This document shows, in pieces, positions 1 to 8,181 of a stretch of DNA of 64,000 nt (position 1 is its first letter; each line of letters begins with the position of its first letter). The DNA comes from Brevibacterium sp. XM4083 (lineage in GTDB: Bacteria > Actinomycetota > Actinomycetes > Actinomycetales > Brevibacteriaceae). Under the pieces are notes generated by a model that was not told where the DNA came from, made no database searches, and worked only from the letters and a program-made list of their open reading frames with translations. Made by a program: the position numbers and the translations under genes. The stretch lies in NCBI RefSeq assembly GCF_006489205.2, contig NZ_VFYR02000001.1, positions 1,228,266 to 1,292,265 of the forward strand. The letters run 5' to 3'.

Positions 1-193
1 TCGCGAGCCCCTGGCTCTTGCCGGGGTCGAAGTCGATGTCGGGGTCCTCGGAGAAGATGTTGAGGGTCCCGCCCTTCTGCGTCTCGCCGAGCGTGTTGCC
101 CGGGGAGTCGTCGTTGAGTTCGGGATTCGCGTTGCACCCGGTGAGGACGAGCCCCAGGGCGAGGGTGGCGGCGAGGAGGCCGAAGCGCTTCAT
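1..193 (-). CDS. Peptide ABC transporter substrate-binding lipoprotein, N-terminal part (runs off window)
   Basis: Only the first 64 codons are present; the gene continues past the left edge. The protein starts MKRFGLLAATLALGLVLTGC, a lipoprotein signal peptide with lipobox LTGC, so the mature protein should be lipid-anchored outside the membrane. The segment after the linker (KGGTLNIFSEDPDIDFDPGKS) resembles the start of family 5 (DppA/OppA-type) binding proteins. AAGGACC lies 3 nt before the ATG, and the same site precedes the first permease gene. It is the third gene of a minus-strand operon behind two DppB/DppC-type permeases, an unusual order because the binding protein usually comes first. 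The substrate cannot be told from this fragment. Confidence 0.8.
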   Translation of the reverse strand, partial: MKRFGLLAATLALGLVLTGCNANPELNDDSPGNTLGETQKGGTLNIFSEDPDIDFDPGKSQGLA

Positions 194-286
194 GATGGTC
201 CTTTGCATGAGTTGAGCTGCGTGAGTTGAGCGGAGAGGGTCAGGAGGAGCTGTGGGCTGGCAGCCGTGGGCTGGAACAGTGCGGGA

Positions 287-1285
287 TCATGCGCGTGCTC
301 CGATCCGCGGGTCGAGGATCGAGTAGCTGAGATCCGCGAGCAGGTTCGCGACGATGACGACGGCGGCAGCGAAGAGGGTGACGCCGACGATGACCTGGAT
401 GTCGAGGCTCGACACCGACTCGAGCAGCAGGGTGCCGACCCCGCCGAGGGCGAAGACCTTCTCCGTGATCACCGCTCCGCCCAGCAGGCCGCCGATGTCG
501 ATGGCGAACAGCGTCGTCAGCGGCACGACGAGGTTGCGCAGACCGTGCTTGCCGACGACGAAGGTCTCGCTCAGGCCCTTCGCCCGGGCCGTGCGGATGT
601 AGTCCTGACTGAGCACGTCGAGCATCTGCCCGCGGGTGAGCCGCGCGTAGATCGCGCCGTTGGCGATCGCGAGCACGATCCACGGCAGGATGAGGTGGAA
701 GGCCCACATCAGGGGGTTCTCCGTGAGCGGGACGTAGCCGCCGATCGGGAGGACGTTGAGGGTGAACCCGAAGAGGAGGACGCCGAGGAGGCCGAGCAGA
801 TACGTCGGTGCGGAGATTCCCGTGATCGCCGCCCCCATCACCGCGGAGTCGGTGAACCGGCCCCGCCTAAGTGCGGCGATGAGTCCTGCCGCGATCCCGC
901 CGATCGCCCAGAGCACCGCGGCGCCGAGGGTGAGGGAGACGGTGATCGGCAGCCGCTGGAGGATGAGGTTCGTCACCGAGTCCCGGAGCCGGAACGAGTA
1001 CCCGAAGCACGGGGCGTTGCAGTGGATCGCCGCCGCCCCCTCGCCGAAGGTGCGCCCGCCGATGATGCCGGCGAGGAAGTCGAAGAGCTGCTTCCACCAC
1101 GACTGGTCGACGCCGAGGTAGGCCTCGACCTCGGCGAGGCGCTCGGGGGAGCAGGGCTTGCCGCACGAGAGCTGAGCGGGATTGGTGGGCATGAGGTAGA
1201 AGATCGCGAAGCACGCGGCGGCGATGATGATGAGGACGACGACGGCCCCGAGGATCCGGGACGCGGCGAACTTCACGCGGTTCAC
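287..1285 (-). CDS. DppB/OppB-type ABC transporter permease
   Basis: 332-residue inner-membrane subunit of a peptide/nickel-class importer. An N-terminal helix (about residues 8-30) is followed by a cysteine-containing external segment (SCGKPCSPERL and IHCNAPCFGYSFR, possibly disulfide-bonded) and then the BPD_transp_1 helices. The EAA-type coupling loop is visible as YIRTARAKGLSE (about residues 225-236). The start chosen is GTG at 1285, which overlaps the stop of the upstream permease in a GTGA junction and so implies coupled translation. A much longer open frame upstream is only the shadow of that permease. The pair DppC-DppB followed by a binding lipoprotein supports a di/oligopeptide importer; no ATPase gene is visible here. 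Confidence 0.9.
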   Translation of the reverse strand: MNRVKFAASRILGAVVVLIIIAAACFAIFYLMPTNPAQLSCGKPCSPERLAEVEAYLGVDQSWWKQLFDFLAGIIGGRTFGEGAAAIHCNAPCFGYSFRLRDSVTNLILQRLPITVSLTLGAAVLWAIGGIAAGLIAALRRGRFTDSAVMGAAITGISAPTYLLGLLGVLLFGFTLNVLPIGGYVPLTENPLMWAFHLILPWIVLAIANGAIYARLTRGQMLDVLSQDYIRTARAKGLSETFVVGKHGLRNLVVPLTTLFAIDIGGLLGGAVITEKVFALGGVGTLLLESVSSLDIQVIVGVTLFAAAVVIVANLLADLSYSILDPRIGARA

Positions 1286-2286
1286 GGCTGGCCTCCTGCG
1301 CTCATCGGGTCGATCTTCGGGGTGTCGGGGCCGCGGTCCGGGCTCCGGTCGGCACTGCGGTCGGGGCCCTGTCCGGCGGTGGGATCGAGGGCGTCGCGGA
1401 GTCCGTCGCCGAACATGTTGAACCCGAGCGTGACGAGGAAGAGCGCCATGCCGGGGAAGATGAGGTACATCGGATCGACCTGGACCCAGGAGATCGCGTC
1501 GGAGATCGACCGTCCCCACGACGGCGTGGGCGGGTTGACGCCGACGCCGAGGAAGGACAGAGCCGCCTCGGCGCCGATCTTGCCGGGAATCGACACGGTC
1601 GTGAAGACGATGATCGTCGCGGCGAGGTTCGGGAGGATCTCGCGGACGAGGATGCGCGCGCTGCTCGTGCCCTGCGCGGCGGCGGCGCGGACGAACCCGC
1701 GCTCCTTGAGTGAGAGCGTCTCGCTGCGGACGACGCGGGCGACCGGCGGCCAGCCGAAGAAGCCGATGACGAGGATGAGCAGGAGCGGGCGCGGGAAGCT
1801 CGCGGGCACGGTCGCTGAGAGCGCGATGGCGAAGATGAGGAACGGGAAGCCGAAGACGATGTCGGTGAACCGGGAGAGCAGTCGATCGGCGAGGTGCCCG
1901 TAGAAGCCGGCGATGAGTCCGATCGCCACGCCGACGATGACGGAGACGAGCGTCGCGGCGAGTCCGATGAGCAGGGAGACCTGCGCGCCGTAGGAGACGA
2001 TCGCGAAGAGATCGCGCCCGGTGCGGGGCTCGACACCGAACCAGTGTTGAGCACTCATCCCGCCGAGCGGCCCGGCCGGAGCGGTGTCGGGGGCGAGCAG
2101 CTCCGGGTTGTAGGCGTAGGGGCTGTTGCCGGTCAGGGCCGCGAACACCGGGGCGAGGACGGCGAGGAGGACGAAGAACACGACGAGCCCGAGGCCGATC
2201 ATCGCTGGTCGGGAGCGCTTGAGGCGCGCCCAGACGGTGTCTGTGCGGGTCGCGCGTCCCGGCCGCTCGGGCGGGGCTGCTGTCAT
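1282..2286 (-). CDS. DppC/OppC-type ABC transporter permease
   Basis: 334-residue permease with the short cytoplasmic N-terminus and first helix typical of OppC/DppC (RLKRSRPAMIGLGLVVFFVLLA), then a periplasmic loop and the BPD_transp_1 domain with coupling loop FVRAAAAQGTSSARILVREILPN. The start is ATG at 2286 because AAGGACC sits 4 nt upstream; an in-frame codon at 2358 lacks a site. The C-terminal tail after about residue 305 is proline/aspartate rich (DPTAGQGPDRSADRSPDRGP) and looks disordered, with small internal repeats. It is the first gene of the operon, transcribed leftward. Confidence 0.9.
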   Translation of the reverse strand: MTAAPPERPGRATRTDTVWARLKRSRPAMIGLGLVVFFVLLAVLAPVFAALTGNSPYAYNPELLAPDTAPAGPLGGMSAQHWFGVEPRTGRDLFAIVSYGAQVSLLIGLAATLVSVIVGVAIGLIAGFYGHLADRLLSRFTDIVFGFPFLIFAIALSATVPASFPRPLLLILVIGFFGWPPVARVVRSETLSLKERGFVRAAAAQGTSSARILVREILPNLAATIIVFTTVSIPGKIGAEAALSFLGVGVNPPTPSWGRSISDAISWVQVDPMYLIFPGMALFLVTLGFNMFGDGLRDALDPTAGQGPDRSADRSPDRGPDTPKIDPMSAGGQP

Positions 2287-2357
2287 CGTGGTCCTTCGAT
2301 TCGTGGTCGGTCGGACGGTGGGCTCGGTCGCGTCCGGGATCGCCGAACTGCTCAACA

Positions 2358-2386
2358 ATTATGCGCCTGATCGTCGTCTGCGCAAA
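2358..2386 (-). promoter_or_regulatory. Probable promoter of the peptide-transporter operon
   Basis: On the minus strand TTTGCG (2386-2381) and CATAAT (2363-2358) are separated by 17 bp, close to sigma-70-type consensus. The spacing leaves a leader of about 65 nt before the permease ATG at 2286. It lies in the divergent gap with the acetyltransferase gene. Identified by eye only. Confidence 0.5.
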
Positions 2387-2493
2387 CTCATGAAGTTCCG
2401 TGACAGTAGCGCAGTTTGCTCCGTTCGTCACCAGGGGCCCCGGTGCTAGAGTCGCAGGCAGGGAACCCTGGCCGACTCGAGGAAGACGACACC

Positions 2494-3786
2494 GTGACGA
2501 ACTACCGATTCGAGAGCTTCACTCCCGCCTTCGACGAGTCCACGGGGGAGCCGGATGCCAGGACGAAGGGCTACTTCGCGTCGACGAGTGTGGGGTTCCA
2601 CGACTCCCGGTCGACCGATGCGGCGCTCAAGGCCCGGGTGCAGCGGGCGATCGACGACGATCGCCGTCTCACCGCGGTCTACGCCGACGCCGAATACGAC
2701 TATGCGCTCGACGCCGACATCCCCGTCGCGACCTTCGCGTGGTTCGAGAAGCTCGTCAACGTCGGCGCCGGTCGGCTTGTGCCCGCGCACCTCATCACGT
2801 GGGTGACGGTGCGGCCCACCCATCGCCGCCGCGGACTGCTCCGGTCGATGATCACCACGGACCTCGCCGAGGCGAAGGCCGCCGGCTACCCGTTCGCGGC
2901 CCTGACCGCGACCGAGGGCGGGATCTACTCCCGCTACGGCTTCGGGGTGGCGACGTGGTCGCACGCGATCGAGGTCGACACCTCACCGGGCTTCCAGATG
3001 ATCCGCGAACCCGACCGGCGGGTGGAGATGTGCCTGCCGAGCGTCCTGCGCGAACTCGCGCCGAAGATCTACGGCGAGTTCATGAAGACCTCGCCGGGGG
3101 CGATGGAACGGCAGCAGACCTACGTCGAACGGGCCACCGGCGCGCTCAACACCGAGACCGGCGAGGCCGATCGCGGCGTCCGCGCGGCCCTGCACTTCGG
3201 GGAGGACGGCGAACCCGACGGCTATGTCTCCTACAAGTTCGCGGGCTGGTCGACGACCCCGCCGACGATCGAGCTCATCGACTTCGTCGCCGTCACCGAC
3301 GCCGCATACGCCTCACTGTGGTCCTTCCTCGCCGCAATCGACCTCTCGACGCGCGTGAAGTTCGGCGAATCCGCCGAGGACTCACCGCTGCCGTGGCTGC
3401 TCACCGACTCCCGCCGCGTGAAGACGACGTCGACGGAGGACAACATCTGGATCCGGATCCTCGACGTCCGGGCCGCCCTCGAGGCCCGCGCATGGTTCGT
3501 CCCCGGCACCCTCGTCCTCGACATCGACGACCCGCAGGAGCTCACCGGAGGACGCTTCCGCCTCACCTCCGACGGGCAGAGCGCCACGGTCGAGACGGTC
3601 TCGGAGTCGACGCCGGCCGACCTCAGCCTCGGCATCGCCGAACTCGGCTCCCTCTACTTCGGCGGGGCGGACCCGGTCATCCTCGTGCGCGCCGGTCGCA
3701 TCGAGGAGAACGTGCCGGGAGCCGCCGTCCAGGCGAAGTCGATGTTCGGCCTCGAGCGGATGCCGTACTCGCCGAACGGATTCTGA
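2494..3786 (+). CDS. Eis-like GNAT N-acetyltransferase
   Basis: 430 residues, the size of the Eis (enhanced intracellular survival) family: N-terminal GNAT domain, a second GNAT-like region and a C-terminal sterol-carrier-like domain. The acetyl-CoA signature is VTVRPTHRRRGLLRSM (about residues 106-121), and GGIYSRYGFG contains the tyrosine matching the Eis general acid. The protein ends in phenylalanine (YSPNGF); in mycobacterial Eis the terminal Phe carboxylate is part of the active site, so this end looks functionally constrained. The start is GTG at 2494, 8-9 nt after AGGAAG. Family members acetylate amines, including aminoglycosides; the natural substrate here is unknown. It stands alone between the peptide transporter and serA. 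Confidence 0.88.
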   Translation: MTNYRFESFTPAFDESTGEPDARTKGYFASTSVGFHDSRSTDAALKARVQRAIDDDRRLTAVYADAEYDYALDADIPVATFAWFEKLVNVGAGRLVPAHLITWVTVRPTHRRRGLLRSMITTDLAEAKAAGYPFAALTATEGGIYSRYGFGVATWSHAIEVDTSPGFQMIREPDRRVEMCLPSVLRELAPKIYGEFMKTSPGAMERQQTYVERATGALNTETGEADRGVRAALHFGEDGEPDGYVSYKFAGWSTTPPTIELIDFVAVTDAAYASLWSFLAAIDLSTRVKFGESAEDSPLPWLLTDSRRVKTTSTEDNIWIRILDVRAALEARAWFVPGTLVLDIDDPQELTGGRFRLTSDGQSATVETVSESTPADLSLGIAELGSLYFGGADPVILVRAGRIEENVPGAAVQAKSMFGLERMPYSPNGF

Positions 3787-3791
3787 CGCCG

Positions 3792-3844
3792 GGGGTGCTC
3801 GGGGTGCCCCGAGGTGCCCGAGGCTCCAGGGGTGCTCGGGGTGC
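3792..3844 (+). repeat. Two copies of a 16-bp G-rich direct repeat
   Basis: GGGGTGCTCGGGGTGC occurs at 3792-3807 and 3829-3844 (period 37 bp), directly after the acetyltransferase stop. The linker carries related GGTGCCCGAGG words. It is one of several short G-rich minisatellite-like tracts between genes in this window. Confidence 0.7.
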
Positions 3845-3870
3845 GGACGGTGTTCCCAGATCCTGAGACC

Positions 3871-3901
3871 TTGTGAAGGTTTTCACTCAGTCTCATATGA
3901 T
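3871..3901 (+). promoter_or_regulatory. Candidate serA promoter with internal inverted repeat
   Basis: TTGTGA (3871-3876) and TATGAT (3896-3901) with a 19-bp spacer form a plausible promoter in an AT-rich island, 33 nt upstream of the serA GTG. Between the boxes GTGAA-GGTT-TTCAC (3873-3886) is a perfect 5-bp inverted repeat, which could be an operator or chance. The 19-bp spacing is at the loose end of normal. Confidence 0.4.
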
Positions 3902-3934
3902 GAGCCCGTCCCGGATCCCTGAAGGAGTAACTCA

Positions 3935-5527
3935 GTGCCCAAGCCCATCGTGCTCATCGCCGAAAACCTGTCACCGGCCACCATCGACGCACTCGGAGGG
4001 GACTTCGAGATCCGTCACACCGACGGCGCTGACCGCTCCCGCCTGCTCACCGACATCGTCGACGCCGATGCGATCCTCGTCCGCTCGGCCACCCAGGTCG
4101 ACGCCGAGGCGATCGCCGCGGCTGCGCACCTCAAGGTCATCGCCCGCGCCGGCGTCGGCCTCGACAATGTCGACGTCCCGGCCGCCACCTCGGCGGGTGT
4201 CATGGTCGTCAACGCCCCGACATCGAACATCATCTCCGCCGCCGAGCTGACGATGGCCCACATCCTCGCCTCGGCGCGGTACTTCGGCGCCGGCAACACC
4301 TCGCTCAAGGCGGGGGAGTGGAAGCGCTCGAAGTTCACCGGCGTCGAACTCTACGAGAAGACGCTCGGCATCATCGGCCTCGGACGCATCGGCGGGCTCG
4401 TCGCCGAACGCGCGAAGGCCTTCGGGATGCGCCTCGTCGGCTACGACCCCTACATCACGCAGGCGCGCGCCGCGCAGATGGGCGTCGAGGTCGTCGACCT
4501 GCCCGGGCTGCTCGCGGTCTCCGACTTCGTCACCGTCCACATGCCCAAGACGCCCGAGACGATCGGCATGATCAGCACCGAGCAGTTCGCGCTCGCGAAG
4601 CCCGGCGCCCGCTTCATCAACGTCGCCCGCGGCGGCATCATCGATGAGGAGGCCCTCGCCGAGGCGGTCGCCGCGGGCACCGTGGGAGGCGCCGGCATCG
4701 ACGTGTGGAACGTCGAACCGCCCGAGCCGTCTGCGCTCATGGAGCTCGACGCCGTCAACGTCACGCCCCACCTCGGCGCGTCGACGGCCGAAGCCCAGGA
4801 GAAGGCCGGGGTCGCGGTCGCGAAGTCCGTGCGCAAGGCGCTCGCCGGTGAGCTCGTCCCCGACGCCGTCAACGTCGCGGGCGGAGCGATCCACGAGGAC
4901 GTCCGTCCCGGCATTCCGCTCGCCGAGCGCCTCGGTCGGGTCGTCAACGCGCTCGCCGAATCCTCGGTCACGCACTTCAAGGTCGAGGTCAACGGCGAGA
5001 TCGCCGACAAGGACGTCTCCGTCCTCAAGCTCTCGGCGCTCAAGGGCCTGTTCAAGGACGTCGTCTCCGACCAGGTCTCCTATGTCAACGCCCCGCTGCT
5101 CGCCGAGGAGCGGGGGATCGGGGTCGAACTGACGACCGATCCCTACTGCGAATCGTTCCGCAACATCACGCGCCTGACCGCGACGACCGGGGACGGCCAG
5201 CGGATCACCGTCGCCGGCACCGTGACGGGCCCGAGGCTCGTGCAGAAGCTCACCGAGGTTGACGGCTTCGACCTCGAGATCGAGCTCACCGACAACCTCC
5301 TCATCTTCCGCTACGAGGATCGTCCGGGCATCATCGGTCAGCTCGGGCTCGCGCTCGGTGCCAACGAGATCAACATCGCGGGCATGCAGGTCTCACCGTC
5401 CTCGGAGGACAACGAGGCGCTCTCGGTCATGGCCGTCGATTCGGCGGTGCCCGAGGAGGTCGTGCGGGCCGTCGCCGGCGCCGTCAACGCCTCGGCGTTC
5501 TCCGCGGTCTCGCTCGACGAGGACTGA
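3935..5527 (+). CDS. serA: D-3-phosphoglycerate dehydrogenase
   Basis: 530 residues, the long actinobacterial form. It oxidises 3-phosphoglycerate to 3-phosphohydroxypyruvate with NAD, the first step of serine synthesis in the cytosol. The NAD site GLGRIGG is at residues 148-154. The catalytic set is Arg232 (NVARGG), Glu261 (NVEPPEP) and His279 (TPHLGAST). An ASB-type intervening domain (about 320-440) and a C-terminal ACT domain (about 455-528, RPGIIGQLGLALGANEINIAGMQ) suggest feedback control by L-serine. The GTG start at 3935 follows GAAGGAG by 7 nt. It appears monocistronic, with a hairpin downstream. Confidence 0.97.
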   Translation: MPKPIVLIAENLSPATIDALGGDFEIRHTDGADRSRLLTDIVDADAILVRSATQVDAEAIAAAAHLKVIARAGVGLDNVDVPAATSAGVMVVNAPTSNIISAAELTMAHILASARYFGAGNTSLKAGEWKRSKFTGVELYEKTLGIIGLGRIGGLVAERAKAFGMRLVGYDPYITQARAAQMGVEVVDLPGLLAVSDFVTVHMPKTPETIGMISTEQFALAKPGARFINVARGGIIDEEALAEAVAAGTVGGAGIDVWNVEPPEPSALMELDAVNVTPHLGASTAEAQEKAGVAVAKSVRKALAGELVPDAVNVAGGAIHEDVRPGIPLAERLGRVVNALAESSVTHFKVEVNGEIADKDVSVLKLSALKGLFKDVVSDQVSYVNAPLLAEERGIGVELTTDPYCESFRNITRLTATTGDGQRITVAGTVTGPRLVQKLTEVDGFDLEIELTDNLLIFRYEDRPGIIGQLGLALGANEINIAGMQVSPSSEDNEALSVMAVDSAVPEEVVRAVAGAVNASAFSAVSLDED

Positions 5528-5550
5528 GCGAGACCGTCACAGACGCCTCG

Positions 5551-5584
5551 GTGCCCCGAATTCGCGCAGGCGGGTGCGGGGCAC
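5551..5584 (+). terminator. Hairpin after serA
   Basis: GTGCCCCG (5551-5558) pairs perfectly with CGGGGCAC (5577-5584) around an 18-nt loop, 23 nt after the serA stop. There is no U-tract, as is common in actinobacteria. TATGAT (5588-5593) just after it may be the -10 box of the next gene. Confidence 0.45.
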
Positions 5585-5702
5585 CGCTATGATGGTCAGC
5601 GCACATCGAATCCCTCGGTGACTGCATCGACCATCGCCGGTCCAGCGCTGGTCGTCCTCGGGTGGCCTGCGTCGGGCCGGTTCCACTCCATGAAGGAACC
5701 TC

Positions 5703-6308
5703 ATGACCAACTCCCCTCAGTCCCCTCTGCCCGTCCCCGGGCAGGACACCCACCAGGCCCCGGCGGCCGGCACGGCCGCTGCCGGCGGCCTCGGCGATCT
5801 GGCGCTGCCGCTGCGCGGTGCCCGTCCGAAGCAGGCGCTGGCCCGCTTCGTCAAGAAGTACTCGGTGTTCTCCGGCCGCGCCTCGCGCAGCGAGTTCTGG
5901 TGGGTCTACCTGTTCGTCGCCATCGCCATGGCGATCCCCTATGCGCTCGTCGTCATCGGAATGTCGATCGGCTTCGCGTGGGCGGCTGCGAACCCCAAGG
6001 TCACCGAACTCGGTGTCGACCCGTCGACCGGTGAGGCGATCACCTTCGAGCAGCCCCCGGGCATCATGAACCATGCGCCGGCGGCGATCCTCATCTGGCT
6101 CGGCCTCGTGCTCCTCGTCGTCGTCTTCCTCGCCGTCATCGTGCCGTTGCTCGCGCTCATGGTCCGTCGTCTCCACGACGTCAACATGCCCGGGCCGCTG
6201 CTCTTCATCGCCCTCGTCCCGTTCGCCGGACCGCTCATCGTCCTCGTCTTCATGCTGCTCGAGGCGAAGCCGGAGGGTGCGCGCTTCGACGCCGTCGGCG
6301 CGCACTGA
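5703..6308 (+). CDS. DUF805 family membrane protein
   Basis: 201 residues. The first 45 are Pro/Ala-rich and probably cytosolic. The DUF805 hallmarks follow: FSGRASRSEFWWVYLF before the first helix, and MVRRLHDVNMPG before the last helices. Three to four membrane segments are visible (about 62-85, 120-150, 165-190). The family's role is unknown; members are small inner-membrane proteins. ATG at 5703 is preceded by GAAGGAACCTC. No operon partner is on this strand: the next gene is convergent. Confidence 0.85.
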   Translation: MTNSPQSPLPVPGQDTHQAPAAGTAAAGGLGDLALPLRGARPKQALARFVKKYSVFSGRASRSEFWWVYLFVAIAMAIPYALVVIGMSIGFAWAAANPKVTELGVDPSTGEAITFEQPPGIMNHAPAAILIWLGLVLLVVVFLAVIVPLLALMVRRLHDVNMPGPLLFIALVPFAGPLIVLVFMLLEAKPEGARFDAVGAH

Positions 6309-6322
6309 GGCCGACGTGCCGG

Positions 6323-6781
6323 TCAGGGCGAGTCCGAGATCGGTGCGGCCGCGGCGTCCGGATTGCCCGCGGCGGCCACCTCGGCGAGCGCCCGCTGCAG
6401 GACCTGCAGGTCCTCCAGCGTCTCGACCGCGGTGATCCGTCCCCACCGCAGGGTGAGGAACTGGAACATCGTGTTCTCGTAGCGGCCGCCGCCGGGCAGT
6501 GCGCCCGAGACGCGGGTGCGCACAGCGATCCGCGTGTGCCACGGTCCGCCGTCGACGATGACGTCGTCGACGGCGAACCGGGCGCCTGGCAGGATGCTCC
6601 CCACCCGCTCCCACCAGCGGATCATCGCCTCCCGGGTGGTGCGCCGACCGCCGAGCGCATGGTCGCCGTGGAAGACGTAGACGAACCGCGGGGCGAGGCT
6701 GTCGACCATGGGCATGACCTCGCCGCGGCTGATCTGATCGAAGACCGCGCGGATGCGGGCCTTGACGATGCGCTTGTACAT
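6323..6781 (-). CDS. SnoaL/NTF2-like domain protein
   Basis: 152 residues with the fold signature of SnoaL-like polyketide-cyclase/NTF2 proteins: an N-terminal helix (RIRAVFDQISRGEVMPMVDSLAPRFVYVFHG), a second helix (REAMIRWWERVGSIL) and a curved sheet (FAVDDVIVDGGPWHTRIAVRT ... YENTMFQFLTLRWGRITAVETLED). Such proteins are small isomerases, hydrolases or binders, and no specific substrate can be named. GAGGGG precedes the ATG at 6781. It is divergent from a TetR gene 62 bp away, so it is the likely target of that regulator. Confidence 0.75.
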   Translation of the reverse strand: MYKRIVKARIRAVFDQISRGEVMPMVDSLAPRFVYVFHGDHALGGRRTTREAMIRWWERVGSILPGARFAVDDVIVDGGPWHTRIAVRTRVSGALPGGGRYENTMFQFLTLRWGRITAVETLEDLQVLQRALAEVAAAGNPDAAAAPISDSP

Positions 6782-6821
6782 GGGATCCCCTCACCGGCGA
6801 CCGGGGGTCGTCCGCGCTGAT

Positions 6822-6840
6822 TAACGTTACTATTGGTTAC
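6822..6840 (+). promoter_or_regulatory. Putative TetR operator/promoter in divergent gap
   Basis: An AT-rich stretch in an otherwise GC-rich gap holds the palindrome TAACGTTA (6822-6829) and two GTTAC words (6826-6830, 6836-6840). TACTAT (6828-6833) could be the -10 of the TetR gene, which has no Shine-Dalgarno. The placement would allow one TetR dimer to repress both genes. Inferred from sequence only. Confidence 0.35.
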
Positions 6841-6843
6841 ACT

Positions 6844-7431
6844 ATGAGCCGAACCGGTCGCCCGCGCAAGAGCGCAACGGAATCCGAGATCGTCAGCGCC
6901 CTCACCGATCTCGTCATCGAACGCGGATACGCGTCCGTCACCGTCGACCTCGTCGTCGAGCGCGCGGGAACGAACAAGCCCGCCTTCTACCGTCGGTTCC
7001 GCAATCTCGCCGAGGTGGTGCCGCTCGTGCTCGCCGCCCGCCACGGCACGGACACCGACATCGACACCGGCAGCCTCGCCGGCGACCTCGCTGAGGTGCA
7101 GGCTCGCCAGCAGCGGCTCTTCACCGACCCCGTCGTCACCCGCGGCTTCGCCGGATGGGCCGCTGACATCGCCGGCGATGTGTCCGGCGCGGCGGCGTTC
7201 TTCGACTCCTACCTCTCACCGCGGCGGCAATTCACGCAGGTCATCCTCGCCCGCGCCGTCGACCGCGGCGAGATCGCCCCCGGTGCCGACCCCGACTGGC
7301 TCGCCGATCTGCTCACCGGGCCTCTCCTCATGCGCCTCGTCCTCCCCGGCCTGCCCCCGATCGACGACCGCCTCGTCGCGCAGACGGTCAGCGCCGCCCT
7401 CGATGTGCTCGGCGCTGCCGGGAGGGGCTAG
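6844..7431 (+). CDS. TetR/AcrR family transcriptional regulator
   Basis: 195 residues. The N-terminal TetR helix-turn-helix covers about residues 8-60 (SEIVSALTDLVIERGYASVTVDLVVERAGTNKPAFYRRFRNLAEVV). The C-terminal ligand domain resembles TetR_C-type domains (ARAVDRGEIAPGADPDWLADLLTGPLLMRLVL). No ribosome binding site precedes the ATG at 6844, so the message may be leaderless or nearly so. It is divergent from the SnoaL-like gene, its likely regulatory partner. The ligand is unknown. Confidence 0.88.
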   Translation: MSRTGRPRKSATESEIVSALTDLVIERGYASVTVDLVVERAGTNKPAFYRRFRNLAEVVPLVLAARHGTDTDIDTGSLAGDLAEVQARQQRLFTDPVVTRGFAGWAADIAGDVSGAAAFFDSYLSPRRQFTQVILARAVDRGEIAPGADPDWLADLLTGPLLMRLVLPGLPPIDDRLVAQTVSAALDVLGAAGRG

Positions 7432-7441
7432 CGGAGAGCGC

Positions 7442-8077
7442 CTAACGGAGCAGCAGGGGTGAGCGGGTGCGCACGCCGATCCACGTCCACAGGGCATCGG
7501 CGAGGATCGCGGCGGTGAGCCCGACGAGGACGCCGGCGATCGTGTCGGTGAGCCAGTGGACCTGGAGTGCGGTGCGCGACCACATCATTGCGAGCACCCA
7601 GCCTGCGGCGAGCAGCAGCGACCAGTGGAAGTGGAGTCGCAGGGGATCGGCGCGGGTGCTCGTCGCCGCCCGCGTGACGATGAGCGCGAGCCCGAAGGCC
7701 AGCGCCGCCGCGCCCATCGAATGACCGGAGGGATAGGAATAGCCCAGCGACGAGTAGAGCTGATCGCCCGGGCGTGCCCGCTCGACGAGCAGCTTGATGA
7801 GCTCGGAGAGGCCGACGCCGAGCAGCATCGTCGTGACGATGACGACAGCGGCGCGGAACCGGCGCAACAGGATGAAGATCGCGGCAGCCAGTGCCGTGCA
7901 CATCATCGCCCCATTGCCGCCGCCCACCTCGGCGAGGGTGACCGCGACCCAGTACGGCACGGAGTCGAGGGGCACCTTGACCAGGTGGGCCCACCACACA
8001 TCGAGCGGGGTCGGACCGGTGCGGGTCAGGCGCAGCCAGAGGCCGAACGCGCCGACGAGGAGCATGGCCGGCAGCAC
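7442..8077 (-). CDS. PAP2-family membrane phosphatase (start uncertain)
   Basis: Lipid/undecaprenyl-pyrophosphate-type phosphatase of the PAP2 superfamily. All three motifs are present: KLLVERARP (KX6RP), PSGHSMG (PSGH) and SRTALQVHWLTD (SRX5HX3D). About six helices are visible. The start is difficult. The frame is open to 8311, but codons upstream of 8180 lie inside the CitE-like gene and look like its shadow. Between 8077 and that gene's stop there is no ATG, GTG or TTG. GTG at 8077 (VLPAMLLVGAFG) would begin right at the first helix. A rare start near 8175 is possible. Confidence 0.82.
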   Translation of the reverse strand: MLPAMLLVGAFGLWLRLTRTGPTPLDVWWAHLVKVPLDSVPYWVAVTLAEVGGGNGAMMCTALAAAIFILLRRFRAAVVIVTTMLLGVGLSELIKLLVERARPGDQLYSSLGYSYPSGHSMGAAALAFGLALIVTRAATSTRADPLRLHFHWSLLLAAGWVLAMMWSRTALQVHWLTDTIAGVLVGLTAAILADALWTWIGVRTRSPLLLR

Positions 8078-8181
8078 CGACCACAGCGCCCACCGCGGTG
8101 TGGGGGCGACCTCGGACGGTCCCGGGAAAGGCGGACGGGAGCGCGGGGCCGGCTGCCCGGCCCCGGGTGCATCGGCGCTGA

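Noticed and set aside
266..1903. Plus-strand open frame of 545 codons across the peptide-transporter region
   Set aside because: It is antisense to two clear ABC permeases and its protein is Arg/Glu/Asp-rich with no domain; a high-GC shadow.
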